Source of the DNA: Serilophus lunatus
Taxonomy: Eukaryota; Chordata; Aves; Passeriformes; Eurylaimidae
Length of the DNA: 64,000 bases
Direction: 5' to 3'
Assembly: GCA_013399895.1 (NCBI GenBank)
Contig: VXBA01003505.1
Location: forward strand, 142,257-206,256
Part shown: positions 45,603 through 58,000 of the stretch, piece after piece
Position numbering within the stretch: the first letter of the stretch is position 1
How the letters are laid out: every line of letters starts with the position of its first letter
Notes under the pieces: model-generated
Told to the model about the DNA's origin: nothing
Databases searched by the model: none
What the model saw: the letters and a program-made list of their open reading frames with translations, nothing else
Program-made: the position numbers and the translations under genes

Positions 45603-48600
45603 CGTAGGACTTTTCGACCTTGAGCCCCTCACAAGGTCCTTGTGCTTGGAGAACTTGTTCCTCATGCAGGTCACACAAAGGGAAGGTGGGGAGAAGGAGA
45701 CAGTGCTTGTTCATAGGATGGGAGGGTTTGCAGTGTAAGGGTGTATTGGGAGATCCACCCCTAATGTATCACTGAGGCTCAGGGATGCTCATCTGTGGTG
45801 CTTTCCCTCCTCAGCCAGCGTGGCAGCTACAGCTTTGGACAAACTGCCTGCAAAGTAAAGGAAGAAGGAACAGCTGCTTGAAGAGTGGGAACAGGAACAG
45901 ACCTAGTGGCTGAAGGCAGAAGAGGGAGGAAAAAAACCAGGAACTTTTCTTCGCTATTCCTGTTGTGATAATAAAAAGGATGAGTAGCTCCAGGGAACGT
46001 GGCAGATGTTTCGTTGCCCACCATGGCAGCAAGAACTCAAGGATCAAACAGGATCAAAAGCAACCTCTGGGCAGTAGGGAGGGTTTTTCTTCAGCTGTTG
46101 ATCAGCAGTTTCCAGCGATTGTATTTATGGAAATAAGCACAGGGGCTGTAGTGCTGCTGACCTGAGCCTGCCCTGGAGGCCAGGAGCTCTGTGATAACTC
46201 AGCTGTGTCTTGGGATGCACAACGAGCAGGTGAAGCTCATTCACTCAGGCCTTGTGACCACAGCTCCTCTTGATCGGTAACTAATGGCTTCTATAACTGA
46301 CAGGTGCCTTGAATCAGCAGGGATTTTCATGGAGGGTCGTAGTGCCTCACCACAGGAGGTGCTCGGGAATTCAGTCTCGCTTTTGTGGGCAAATTCAGCA
46401 TGAGGAGGGAGGAAGAACTGGTATTTAAAAGTACTTGAAGTTTTGGGTACCCTGCTGGTGCTGTTGCAGTTCTCTAGAGCATGGACTGAAGGAGTGAAGA
46501 GCCAATCAACTGAGCTATCAGGCATGTCTTACCTGCCCCATCTGCATGGTAAACTTCGGGGTCTGAATTGTTCCTTCTGGAGCCTGGGTGTGGACTGTAG
46601 CATTGTGCTCCCATTTTGCCTAGTGGTGCATAGCTGTTATTAATTAATGCTGTAAAATACTTGCCTTCTGGGCTACGAACCAGAAAAATCTGACTGTCCT
46701 GTAGTTCTGGGTCATGTTTTGTGTGTGGGCCATTGACAGAACTCAATGGGGGGGATGTTTTTTACTGTCTTTGTGGTACCATCCTTTGATAAAATTTGAG
46801 TGATGATCTGAGATCCACTCCAGGTTTAGTTTAAGAGAAAGAGATACTAGATTGGCTTTTATTTCACTTTCGTTTACACTGCTGGGAGATTTAGCTCTGA
46901 TTTAGCGCATGGAATTTCAGTTCTTCCTTACAGAGCTCCAGAAAGGGTATTTTAGAGCTTGCAGGAAACTTCAACAAACTCTGGACACACCAGGAACTTT
47001 TTCCCTCTTTGCCCTTTGCCCCTGTCTTCACTGTGCAAAACCCACCTATCTTATTTGCTGAATCACTGTAGCCACTGATCAAGTGTGCCAGGTCAACAAA
47101 ACTTATGGAAACCTCTACTTTGTGCTGGGGCAGGGTGGTAATTTGTGGCTCAGGCATTACTGAGTAGTTAGGTGTGCAAGTTATGACCACTCTGTCAGAT
47201 TGGCTGGATAATTTTTACTCCTAACCCTTCCACCAAGATGATTTTCAGCGCTTGGAAATCAGTCTTACTCTGCAGAGCTGTCAGTGTCTCCCAGCTGTGT
47301 CAGTATGTGCCCTAACAAACGTGTGTGTGTATGATACAGATATTTCATCATCATTCTCTGCACTCCTCCAGACACCTGGGAAGCTTATCTGAAGTGCAGC
47401 TCTCCTCTCCCAGGGGTCACTTTTGTTAATTCTTTTTTTTGGTTTGTTTTCCAGTAGTGTAAAAAACCCCTATAACAGGCTGCTTTGTTGGTGGGGGTTG
47501 GTTTGTTTGCTTTTTTTTCCCAGGCCCTGTAGATGCACAGGGAGAGGGATTTCATGTTTTGAGCAGATTATGCTTGAAATGGATGGGGGGAGGTTTTATT
47601 TATAGAGGCAGGAAACTGAAGCAAGGAGAAATCAAGAGGTGTTTAAGACTCAATTCTCAGCAAAAGTTTGTATCCTCAAAAAATCCCACTGGAGGAGTTT
47701 TTGCCTTTGTTTCTTGCAGTGAAGGTGAGCTGTGAGCCTACAGTAGCCTCATCTTTTTGGATCTGCTTCCCGACTGATTTGGGTTCTATTATTAGTAGCT
47801 GATGTGCTGGTAGAGTCACTCTCTTCCGAACTCTGCTAATTAATCAATGCCCCCTGTGACAGCTCTTGACCATTAAATAATATTCATTAGTACCCAGACC
47901 CCAACAGTATGGATGAACCCATCTGTCTTCGTTGGCTCTTGGATTTCAACATCAGGAGCAGGAGCCAAAAGGGACAATGAAAGGGCAATTTCCTTCCTCA
48001 TCCCAGTGAAAACTGACCTTGATGTTTTTCTTTCTTTCCCTCCCTGCCCCTTGTGTGTTGGTTACAGGAGAAAACAGGCAAGTCAAAGGAGCCCAGCTCC
48101 TCTCCTTTATCCGAAGGGACTATCCTTAGGGAAAAATGAGGCAGGATGCTCTTTAAACATAATAAATAACATATGATTGTCCTAATTTTGTAAGTTATCT
48201 GGGAATGTCTCTTGGGTCACGAAGGACAGAAAGTGAAGATCAGTACTTATTGATGGTTATGTTACCTTTGTATATGCTAAAAATTAACTGTGCCAGCGGT
48301 GGAGGCCCATGTGTGCAGGTGACCCTAAACTGTGTGCACAACCTCAAAACCAGGGAGGAGGAGTTACACTTCTTGGAAGTGTTTCCTGACCCACACAAAC
48401 ATCTGGTGGCACACAGCCACTGCTGTGTGCTCAGCCTTGCTCCCCAAAATGAGATGGTAGTGCTGTCCTTGCTCGTCCATGAGGGCGTTTCCTGAACATT
48501 CATGTGACACAGCAAATAGTTGGTCATGTTGAGAAGTCATGTCACTTCCTTCCTGCCAGGTGAATGTGCCCAGAAGCAATTCCTCCTTTTGTCGGATTAA

Positions 48601-51600
48601 TAGGATTAAAAGGACTCTGAGAGACCTCCTGAGATGCTGAAGTCTGTCCCCCACTCTTGGATTATATGATGTGCTGCTCCAAGCCATCAGCATTGTGGGA
48701 GTGATGGATTTGGTTCCAGTTAACACCTTTTTCTCCTTCCTTTCCTCCCAGAAGGAGTGGTCAGGCTTTGGAAGGAGCTGCCCAGGGAGGGTACAGGGGA
48801 CAGGGTGGGGATGGGGCACAGCTGGGACTCCATGGGCTGGGAAGCATGTCCTTTCCTGTTGGTGTGGGGGGGAAAAAAAAGAGAATAAAGGCTTAAATTT
48901 GAAGTATTGAGCTGGCTGAGCAGCTTTGCCACTGCTTGGGCTTTTGTGATTTGCTCTCTGCTTTTCCAGTAGTGTTCCTGGAATGATTTTTTTTCCCCCT
49001 CCTCCTGTAGATCTTAACTTGGATCCACCTCCATTGATATGTGTGCATATCTGCTGAAAAGCCCAAATCAGTCATTTTTCTGGAGCCACAACTGTAAGTT
49101 ATTTATACAGTGATTGGTTAAAGCATCAGATATTTAATGCAACCTTTAAATCACATATGCACCACCAGCTACTGGTCACATAAAATGTCACCGAGTGGTA
49201 TCTATCACTTACTGTTTTTCTCAATATGTGCATATATTTAATTTTCTACAGACCTCTAACTGATATTTTCTGCTAAGGAAACAGTAAATTGAGGGCCTTC
49301 AGAGACTGTTTTGTTACATGGCTATAAGTGAATTACTTGTCAAGGGAACACAGAATGTAAAAATTCATCTTGCAAGAAAGTTGTCCTCTTGTATGAATCC
49401 TATCTCTAAACTAAAACAGACTCAAACCTTAAAATTAAATGTATTTTCACAACATAAGTAGGTAGCAAGGGCTCTTCCAACCAGCCAGCTTTGAATATTC
49501 AACCTGGTTAGATTCACTTCTGGTTTTTGCCTCTTCTCCCTCAGCATGTGAAACAACAGGTGGTTTGTACTGAGGGTTCAAATCTGTATCTGTAAATGCT
49601 TGAATTCAAAGATATGTTCAAAATTTAATGTTCTTAAGTTGGCTCATCAAAGTTGAGTTCTTAAGGTTAGTAAAAGAAATGAAACTTGGAAGAAATGTGG
49701 GTAAAAAACATAAAGCTGAAGTCTAATGAACTTCATGTTTGAAAGAAGTGACAGAAGATTGTCTGAGAATGTATGATAAGAGAATATTCCAGCTGTGGCA
49801 GCTGGACTGAGTCCAAACCAGGACAGACCCTTGAAGTGAAGCAGTTGAGTACATAATCTCACCTCTTGTGGTCAAGAGAGATGGTTTGGATGAGTCTTCA
49901 GGGGTGATTCACATCCTGGGTGTGTTGAACTGCTCCATGAGGGTTTGTCCATGACCTCAGTTGGACCTGCCAGTGGCTGGCACCGGGAGCAAGGAGCTTG
50001 GGATTGGGCAGATTGAGTGCTGACAGTGGCTGGGGAGTGCCAGGCTGGCATTCCTGCCACCCTCTGGGAAACAGCTGGCAAATTTGGAGCTCTTTCTGCT
50101 TGAGGGGTTCAATGGAAAGGAGGGAGAAAGTGGCTTGTGAGTCTTGTGCCAAAAAAAGGGACATTCAGTGCTCGTGGGAACTTGCCTACCCTGAGGTACA
50201 GACACAGCCTCGCCTTGGAATAGCCTTTTCCCAGCCCAAGTGTGGGGTCAGCACTCCTTTCTCTTGCTTAAATTTGGGTCTAAGGAGGAGAGGAGAGGAA
50301 CAGGAGAGAATAAAGGGAGAAGGCAAGGTTGGGGAATGGCAGGAAAGGGCCCTTGGTGAGCACTGTGGGTGTCTGGGTTGTGAGTCAACCACCTACCTGA
50401 CCCTCACCAGGGCTAATAATGTTTTCTCCCACTCCTGACTGCTCCCTGTAGTTCGTTAATTGATTTGGCAGGGCAAAAGCAAAACCAATAGTGACAGAGT
50501 GAAGTGAAACTATGCATTTTAAGCCTGGATCTCAGCAAGACTTCCTTCATCCTCTTTGGACCTGGTTGCTGTGTCAGTACCTTGCTGCTCTGCATTCCCC
50601 TTGCCCGAGATTTGATGGATAGTAAGGTCTCATCTTGAACTCACATTTGGGATTTCTTTCATCCTGGAGGCAAATTTGGCACTCGTTCCTGTGGCAAATG
50701 TCCTGTGCCAATAATATATTACGTGTCAAAAACTTCAGGCAGAGTTAGCTGCTGCTGTCATTACAGTAAAGGCCTGTCTTAACTTGTGCTGTAATTAGGT
50801 CATTAATTAAATACTCCCTGAATCTTTCTGTTTCCTATTTTTTTGAAATAAGGATGGAGTCAGACTTCTATTTGGCTGAACTGTACTTGGTGGGGCTGAG
50901 TAATAAAGACATAGTGGCAGGTAAAGGTGATGCAGTCCTACTTGTGTCTTCCCACACAGCTCTGAGTACTTTACTCCGAGCCTTGTTATAAACAGGGGCT
51001 TGACCTCTCTTGAACTGCAGTTAAAAGCAGGGTAGCCCCTTCCCAGCACTGGTACGGCACAGGGAAAGGGAAAAGCTCCACGGACTTCAACGAGCCCTTT
51101 CCAGGTGTGAGTGATCTCCTGCTGTATCTGAAGTTCAGAGGGAAAGACTATCTCAATACATTGTATTTAACTTTGTCCAATTCCATTCCCTTTTTCTGCA
51201 GCGATAAAACCACTATTGCTCTTTCATCTCTCCCTGTTTCTTCCCAAGTAGGTTCTGTGAAAGCAGAGTTTGGGGGCAGTAAATCACAAAATGGGAGCCT
51301 GCATCCATAAAATGCTTTATGCCTCCCTCCATCAATATTTCAACATGCAGCTCAGACACCAGCATTTCATTTTAATTACGCTGCAAATTTCCCTGTTGTG
51401 GAAGAAAGCTGAACTCTGCAAGGCAGCCCAACCCCATCCCCATTCCCTACTTGCCATGGGATGGCTGCAACTTCCAATTATCCATGGTTTTACTTCATCT
51501 GAGTTGCTGTATGTATCTCCCACAGGAGGGAGACTTCCAGCTGGGCTGAGTCTGGCCCGGCTCATCCCCTTCTTGCCATAGGGTGAAGGGAATTCTTGGA

Positions 51601-51979
51601 TGTATCTGTGGGAGCTGGCAAAGTGCCTGGAGCCTCCAGTGGGCAGGAAGGGCGATCCAGCACAAACAGAAGGTTTGGGAAGATAGGCTGTGACAGTGAT
51701 TATAGGCCAGGGAAGGCTTCCCTGCTGCAGCAAAGTGTCACAGTTTTTAAAGCTCTCCTTTCTGAGGCTGCATGAGTTGCAAGGACTGTTTCCATTTGCA
51801 GAAGAGACAGAACATGACCAAGGTGTGCAAGTCACCGAATGACTCTGGCACGTGACCCCATGCCCTTATGAAGCCCTTTTTGGGAGGTTTAAGAGATGGC
51901 CAGTTTCAACTGAGTGGCAACACAGGAGTCAATACGTTGTTCACCCAATGAATGTGCCAACCTGCAAAACTCCTTGCCA
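45603..51979. other. intergenic, no gene seen; AT-rich motif clusters
   Basis: No exon recognised over about 6.4 kb. Two compact stretches stand out by homeodomain-type cores: 47830-47895 (TAATTAATCAAT, TGACAG, ATTAAATAAT) and 50700-50815 (GTAATTAGG, CATTAATTAA). They are candidates for conserved regulatory DNA only. Confidence 0.4.
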
Positions 51980-51984
51980 GAACC

Positions 51985-52420
51985 CCAGAGCAGGTTGGGT
52001 TCAAAGGGACGTTAATAATCATCTTGTTCCAACCAACTGGTGTGGGCAGGGACACCTTCCACTATCCCAGGTTGCTCCAAGCCCCATCCAACCTGGCCTG
52101 GAACACTTCCAGGGAAGGGGCAGCTACATCTTCTCTGGGCAACCTGTGCCCACCACTCTCACAAGGAAGAATTTCTTCCCAATATCCCATCTAAGCCTTC
52201 CCCCTCTCAGTTTAAAACTATTGCCCTTGGGTATCTGCACATATAAGAAGTGTCTCTCCCTTCTTTTTATATGCCCCGTTTTAGGCTCTGGAAGGAGCCT
52301 TAAGGTCTCCCTAAAGTCTTCTCTTCTCCTGGTGAACACCCCCAGCTCTTCCAGCCTGTCTCCATAGCAGAAGTGCTCCTGCCTCCAAAGCATCTTTCAT
52401 GGCTGATACCGCTGAGCCCT
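51985..52420 (-). mobile_element. CR1 LINE 3' end, long copy
   Basis: Reverse-oriented and fairly complete: AGGTTGGGTTCAAAGGGACG, GCAGGGACACCTTCCACTAT, AAGAATTTCTTCCCAATATC, GGTCTCCCTAAAGTCTTCTC, GGTGAACACCCCCAGCTCTT, CCATAGCAGAAGTGCTCCTG. Confidence 0.95.
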
Positions 52421-54300
52421 TCCAAAAAACCCATGGCAGATGTTCTCAACATACAGCATTCACAGGTATGTGAGCTGGGATAAAAATCCACATGACAAAA
52501 CGCAGAAGGAAAGGAGGGCGTCCCCTAATGCAAAGGAAATATATCCCTCGTGGTGGTGCTGTTCCGTCACTGTCAATTAGCGGGAGTGTTAAATCCGTAG
52601 CAGCTGGTGTGGGGTGTGATTGAAGGGAGGGCACTAAATGGAGTGGTTTATCAGTGTAATTCAATATGACAATTTCTGTGGTCCTGTCCTGAAGACAGTG
52701 GAAAAGGTGAGGAGAGGGAGCAGCGCCTGTGACACACACAAATGCTAACTGGAAGGGAAAGAGGCATTCATTTCTTGCTAGCACGAGCAAAAGTGAATGC
52801 ATTGATTTATGTAACTTCCCAAAGCCTGGCTGCTCACAGTGTTCTTAAAACACATATCCAAATTAAGATGCCACATAGCAGATAAATTTCTCTATGTGGA
52901 AACTTTGTTTGCACAGTCAACGTTTTTCCAATAGCTTATTTAAGCCCTTAAAAAACCCAAAACAAATTGTGTGGAAAAACAGATACCTCTTTGTTGCTGG
53001 TATCGAGGTCCTGGAGATGGTTTTGAGGCAGCCATGCCTCAGAAAGCCAATGTCAGGATGTCACAGCAGCCTAGTCTTGCAAGGACAACGGTTGGCACCT
53101 TTGGATATGGGCTCATTAAAATTAATTCAAGTCCAGAGAACACCAAAGAAATGATTTAACAAATGAATTGGCTGTCCAAGCACAGCAATTTGGGATTCTG
53201 TAACAGAGGGCTACATGTTTCAAGCTGAGATAGGGAGTGTGGGATGTGTTATGCTTCACCCAACATCTTAATGCAGCATTTCCTTTGCGAGGGAAGGTGT
53301 GAAAAGTAAAGTTAAAGCTGTGATCTCAGTTTTTTTTCCTCTCCCTAGGACTGGTGTCTCCCTCTTACTCAGAGTCACAGCAGACTCACAGAGAAGAGCT
53401 CTCAGGTGGTGCTATCCATGGGATAATAGGCGTTTTCCCACTGTGGAGAGGTGTACAATGCCCATGTTAAGGCAAGAATAGTTGCTATTTTGGATAACCT
53501 TTTGTAGGGTCTCCTTGAAGTTCCTCTAAAAGACCTGTCTGAGGGTCCTACTTATACAAAATTTAATCTGTTTTAATGATGGAATATGGGGAGGTGCAAG
53601 ACAGAGGGCCCTGAAACAAGGCTAATTTGCAGAAAAACTGTAATAGGTCAGAAGACAAGTCTTCATCTGCAAGCCTGGAGAGAGTCACATGAGCTAGGAG
53701 CTGTTAGGAGGATGTGCCATGGGATCAAAGCTGGGGGAAGCATTTCTGAAGAGGTAGGAATGGCAGTCCCAGTCAGGGCATGCCACGTGCAGGATGTGCT
53801 AGCAAGGAAGATTTCCTTGCCTTATGTTGAGATGACAGAGACCATCCCAACAACCAGTGATCTCGAACAGGGCAGTTTAAAAGGAGCTGGAATTTATCTG
53901 TCCTCACAGGAAAGGAGTGCTAGGAGGCTTGGGTTGATCTGGAGGGGAACAGAGGAGGCTGGATAAGCACGGTTGTTTGCCAGGTTATTTCCCTCTGTTG
54001 CTGTAAGCCCATCTTACACACCCTGTGGCTGATGAGCGTGGCCTGTAAGTGTGTAGTCAGAAAGGCTTTATGGGGTGAGACCTTGTTATCTGGACCTAGA
54101 ACGACAGGACTGTTAGAGAGGAAAAAAGGAAAATGGCAGCGTTTTCCCAAATAGTGTGCACTTCCCAAACAGACACTGGCATGTCCCGATGCGGCACGGA
54201 ATAAACAGGGGGGATCTACTATCCTGCTTACGGGTTTGCTGCCCTTGGATCCTGTTCGAACACACTCTGTCCCAGAGTTGTTTTGCATTTCACCAGGGAG
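52421..54300. other. intergenic, no gene seen
   Basis: Nothing recognisable beyond short unsupported open frames. Confidence 0.5.
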
Positions 54301-54790
54301 TCTTTTGTCTAAAGGGCATCGCTGCGGCCGCGAAGTGGAGCTGTCCCTGCCCCTGCTTTCTCCAGTGGATATCACATTTCATTACCCTGATGAGCCCCAG
54401 CCAGTTCTCCCGGTCGTGTTAATTTGCCCACAAGCCAGCCTGTGTCACGTCCGCAAGAAGCCTGTGACATTTTCCAGCCTCCCCCATCCCTCCCGGTTCC
54501 GAAACCTCAAATAATAACCCGAGCCTTGCCCCTTGCCCCTTCCTGAGAGAGGGAGGCATTCGCCTCTCTGGGCTCAGTGTGTGTCCGGCGGAGCTGCCAG
54601 GGCTCGTGGCAGGGGGAGAACAGGGAGGTGCCTTTGCACGACCTCAGTCTTTGCAGCTCGGAGCTCAGCAGCGAAATGGAAGGTGGGTGGTGGCGAGTGG
54701 GGCGGCTTTTCCAACATTGCATCCTCCGGCTGCCTGGGGAGGGGCAGGCATCTCTTCTCCGTGCGGACCAGGGACAGGAGCGCAGGGAGT
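54301..54790. other. GC-rich, CpG-bearing intergenic patch
   Basis: Locally raised CpG with a GCGGCCGC octamer at 54324-54331, followed by forward frames without a recognisable product. It could be an unannotated promoter, an enhancer or just a GC-rich patch; no exon could be assigned. Confidence 0.35.
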
Positions 54791-54794
54791 GACC

Positions 54795-55033
54795 TGCGGT
54801 TGGTTCAGGGCAGGTTTAGGTTTGTTGTTAGAAAAAGGTTCTTCCCCCAGAGGGTGGATGGGCACTGAAAGGCTCCCCAGGGTTTGGTCACAGCCCCAAG
54901 GCTGCCAGAGCTCCAGGAGGGTTTGGACAACACTCTCAGGAACAGGGTGGGATTGTTGAGGTTCCCTGTGCAGAGCCAGGAGCTGGACTGGGTGATTTTT
55001 GTGGGTTCCTTCCAACTTGCCACATCCTATGAG
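54795..55033 (+). mobile_element. CR1 LINE tail, second subfamily
   Basis: Forward landmarks GGTTTAGGTTTGTTGTTAG, AAGGTTCTTCCCCCAGAGGG, GCTCCAGGAGGGTTTGGACA, GTGCAGAGCCAGGAGCTGGA, GGTTCCTTCCAACTTGCC. Same subfamily style as the copy at 36425-36572. Confidence 0.88.
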
Positions 55034-58000
55034 GTGTGCTTAGCATGTTATCACAATCAATATTAGTTTTCTTTTTTTGCTTTAAATAAAATCTGCTTTA
55101 ACTAGTGGTAGTTTTACATTATGATAATTTTCCTGTTCTAGCAGTTAAGCCATTGAAAAATCAGTGGTGCTTGTGTCAGCCCAAGCTTAAGGACAGGTAT
55201 TAATTTCTCAAGAAGTCCAACATGTTCTAACAGAACAGAGAAAATTGGCTCCTGCTTATTGATGCTTTTGAGAGAGATGGAGACACTCTTTCAAAGCACT
55301 TCTGTGCTTATGTCCTTTGTCAAACCGTCCCAAGAAGGCAATTCAACACTCTGTGAGGATGTAGCCCTGCCTCGTGCTCTTCACTGATTATTAGGCCTTT
55401 TGGATAACCACAGTCCTCCTTATTCAGGTTTCTGAGAGGAAAGGTTAATGCACATTGGCTCATAAACCCCACTCTGGAGGCACTGAGAGGCTTTGTATGG
55501 AGCTCACGAGAGCCTTGGTCACGTGTGGACAAGGACGTTGGCACGTGGAGACCCAGCGACTGACAGACTGAAAAAGAGTTTCAGGGTAAGTGTGTGGAGG
55601 GGCCTTTGAATGGGTTTGGCTGCAACACAAAGCCATTGCTGGAGAGCTCTTTGCTGGAAGGAAAGAGGCTCCCAGGAAGAACTAGTTGTGTGTTGTACCA
55701 AAGATGAGGGGTCAGGGATTGGAGTAAGTGGATCTTGTCATAAATGGATCAAAGAGATCAGGATACAGAAACTAGAGCGAAAGGTAGTGACAGGTGAGAG
55801 TAATCACGAATGAAACATGAAACTGAGCACTTAAAATGTGGTGGGGAGGGTCCAGGAGCTTCCCTGAGCCCTGAATAACCAGGCAACCGAGGTGAGTCCA
55901 CCCGGATGGAACTGGTAAGGAAGGAGACGTCGGCACAGATGGGAACTTGCAGTGGATGGCCAGAAACTCCTGGACAAAAGGCTGGGACCTGTACAGTGTT
56001 TCAACAGATCAATGACCTGTATCAGCACGTGGATGAATTACAAGAGGCAATTAATTGCTGTGCAGTATTAGAGGAGCTGAAACAGTGGCTTTGCAACCAT
56101 CCACCTGCAGAGAGTCCCACTGACACCTCAGACTTCGGTGCCCTCGCAAACGCTGGGCTCCAATTCAGCCTCCATCATTTAGACCAAAACCAAAGATGAA
56201 GCTTAGAAGGATTTAGATCTCCGTGAGCAAGGCCAGCATGGAGAAAGTGATAACTGAGGAGGATGTTTAGGGTGTCCCGAGTAAGGCCACCTTCTGAGGT
56301 CTCTGTGTCTCCCTCCAGGAGCCTGTGATCCTGCTCTCAACCCTTCACCAGCTTCTGAACTTTCAGGGCCATCAACGTACCTTCCTGGGACAAAGTAAGA
56401 CCTGTTTCTGCCCTAGCCGAGGTACATCTTCAAATGCAGCCTGGCCAGAAGCTGCTGGTGAGTGATTTCTAGTCCAAACAGAAGTCTTTTCTCCCAGCAT
56501 CCCTCTGAGGCATTTTCCTTTGCCCTCAAAGGCTTCCTCTCTGCGCGTTGAATCGTGCTTGAAGCAGTGCATGTTAAATAAGTGCTGCTCAGCTTTGCCT
56601 TAAACAAATGAAGCTGATTTAACAGGGCTGTAGGATGGCCAGGTATCTGTGCTATTTAAGAGTATTGGCAGTTCCAAGGCCGAGCACTGCAAGTGCTTCA
56701 TTTTTATTTCAACTATTAATTGAAAATCAGCTGGTTTGTTTTGTTCTCTCCTCTGCTGCCCCTTTCCTGCTCCCTCTCCCACCCCCTCTCGATGGGATAA
56801 AAGCTGTTAATGTGACACCCCGCACAACGTGTTAGTCAAAAAGTGGCACGAGGCCAGGCTTTCACTTGTGGTTTATTAGTTTAATTAACCAGGGTCCTGC
56901 AAATACCTCTTTGTGAGGCAGAAATGGAGAGGATCTAATGTTTCTTGTGCTGGATCCTTCCATCATTTTTAGCCACCTGGTGAAGGCACCAAGGTAAAAG
57001 CTTGGCTTCTGTGATTAACCTTGACTGAATTCAATAATAACTTGGAGTCGCATTATTGCTGACCTTGTGCTTTGCTACCTTCTCATCTTTCTAATTTGTC
57101 TTTTCTTCCTGCCTTTGCAATAAGAGTCAGAAGTGTTAAAAAAACCCTGCTGCTCGTGGGAGAGCTCCTCTACTTGCAGTGATTTAAATTTTTTTTTTTT
57201 TTTACTTTCCACTGTATTTCTTGTTATCTGTGTTTTTCTTGCATTTGTGCACACACAAGCATTTACATGAGAATGGCTACTTAAAAGTTGTTCGGAGGTG
57301 ACCTTGTCAGTTTTTTCCATATGAATTTGTGTGATGATTTGTTGATAGTGCCAGTCATCAAGATAATTTGGCATTTGTTCATGCAAAAAAGAAATTCTTC
57401 CTGTGTGCCGTTTTAGGAGATGGTCTGGACCTAGTTTGTGAGAAAAGCAGTGGTGAAGCTGAGATGTCCACGACGAAAAGTCCAAACACTGTTTGGGTTT
57501 CTTTCCAGTTATTTGATATTTTGTTTCTTGTTTTTACCTTTTCTATTTGCCCCGTGGTTCTTGCTGGTGTGATGTTCTCTCATCATTTAGAAATCACTCT
57601 ATGCTGCTGAAGGTGTGTGTATTGTTCTGGGTGAGGCATGAAACGGGATCTGAGAACTCGTACTGACCTGTAAAGCCTCTGGCATCTGTTTAGAATAAAC
57701 TCCAGGGTCTTGTTCAGGGGTGTGTGTGGGGCTGCAGCAAATTTGAACACTCCAGCCCTGTTGCAATTACAGTTTTTGGGTAAATACTATTTTAAAATGG
57801 TATTTGCTATTGAAGTTTTGTACTCTTCTGCTTCCTTTTCCTTTACTGATACATCATGCACAGTTTCTGTGGTCCACTCTGGAAAGTGGTGGCAGTGATT
57901 CTTTCTTGTGACTTTCTAATGCTCTTGAGTGCAACGTTTGGACATTGAAAAAGAAAATATTATATTATCACCTTCCTTGACAGTCCTCCCTTGCCAGGAT

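Noticed and set aside
48580..48660. Possible degraded CR1 tail ('gagagacctcctgagatgctgaag')
   Set aside because: Resemblance to a CR1 end is too weak to call.
51852..52367. 171-codon forward open frame
   Set aside because: Antisense translation of the CR1 copy at 51985-52420.
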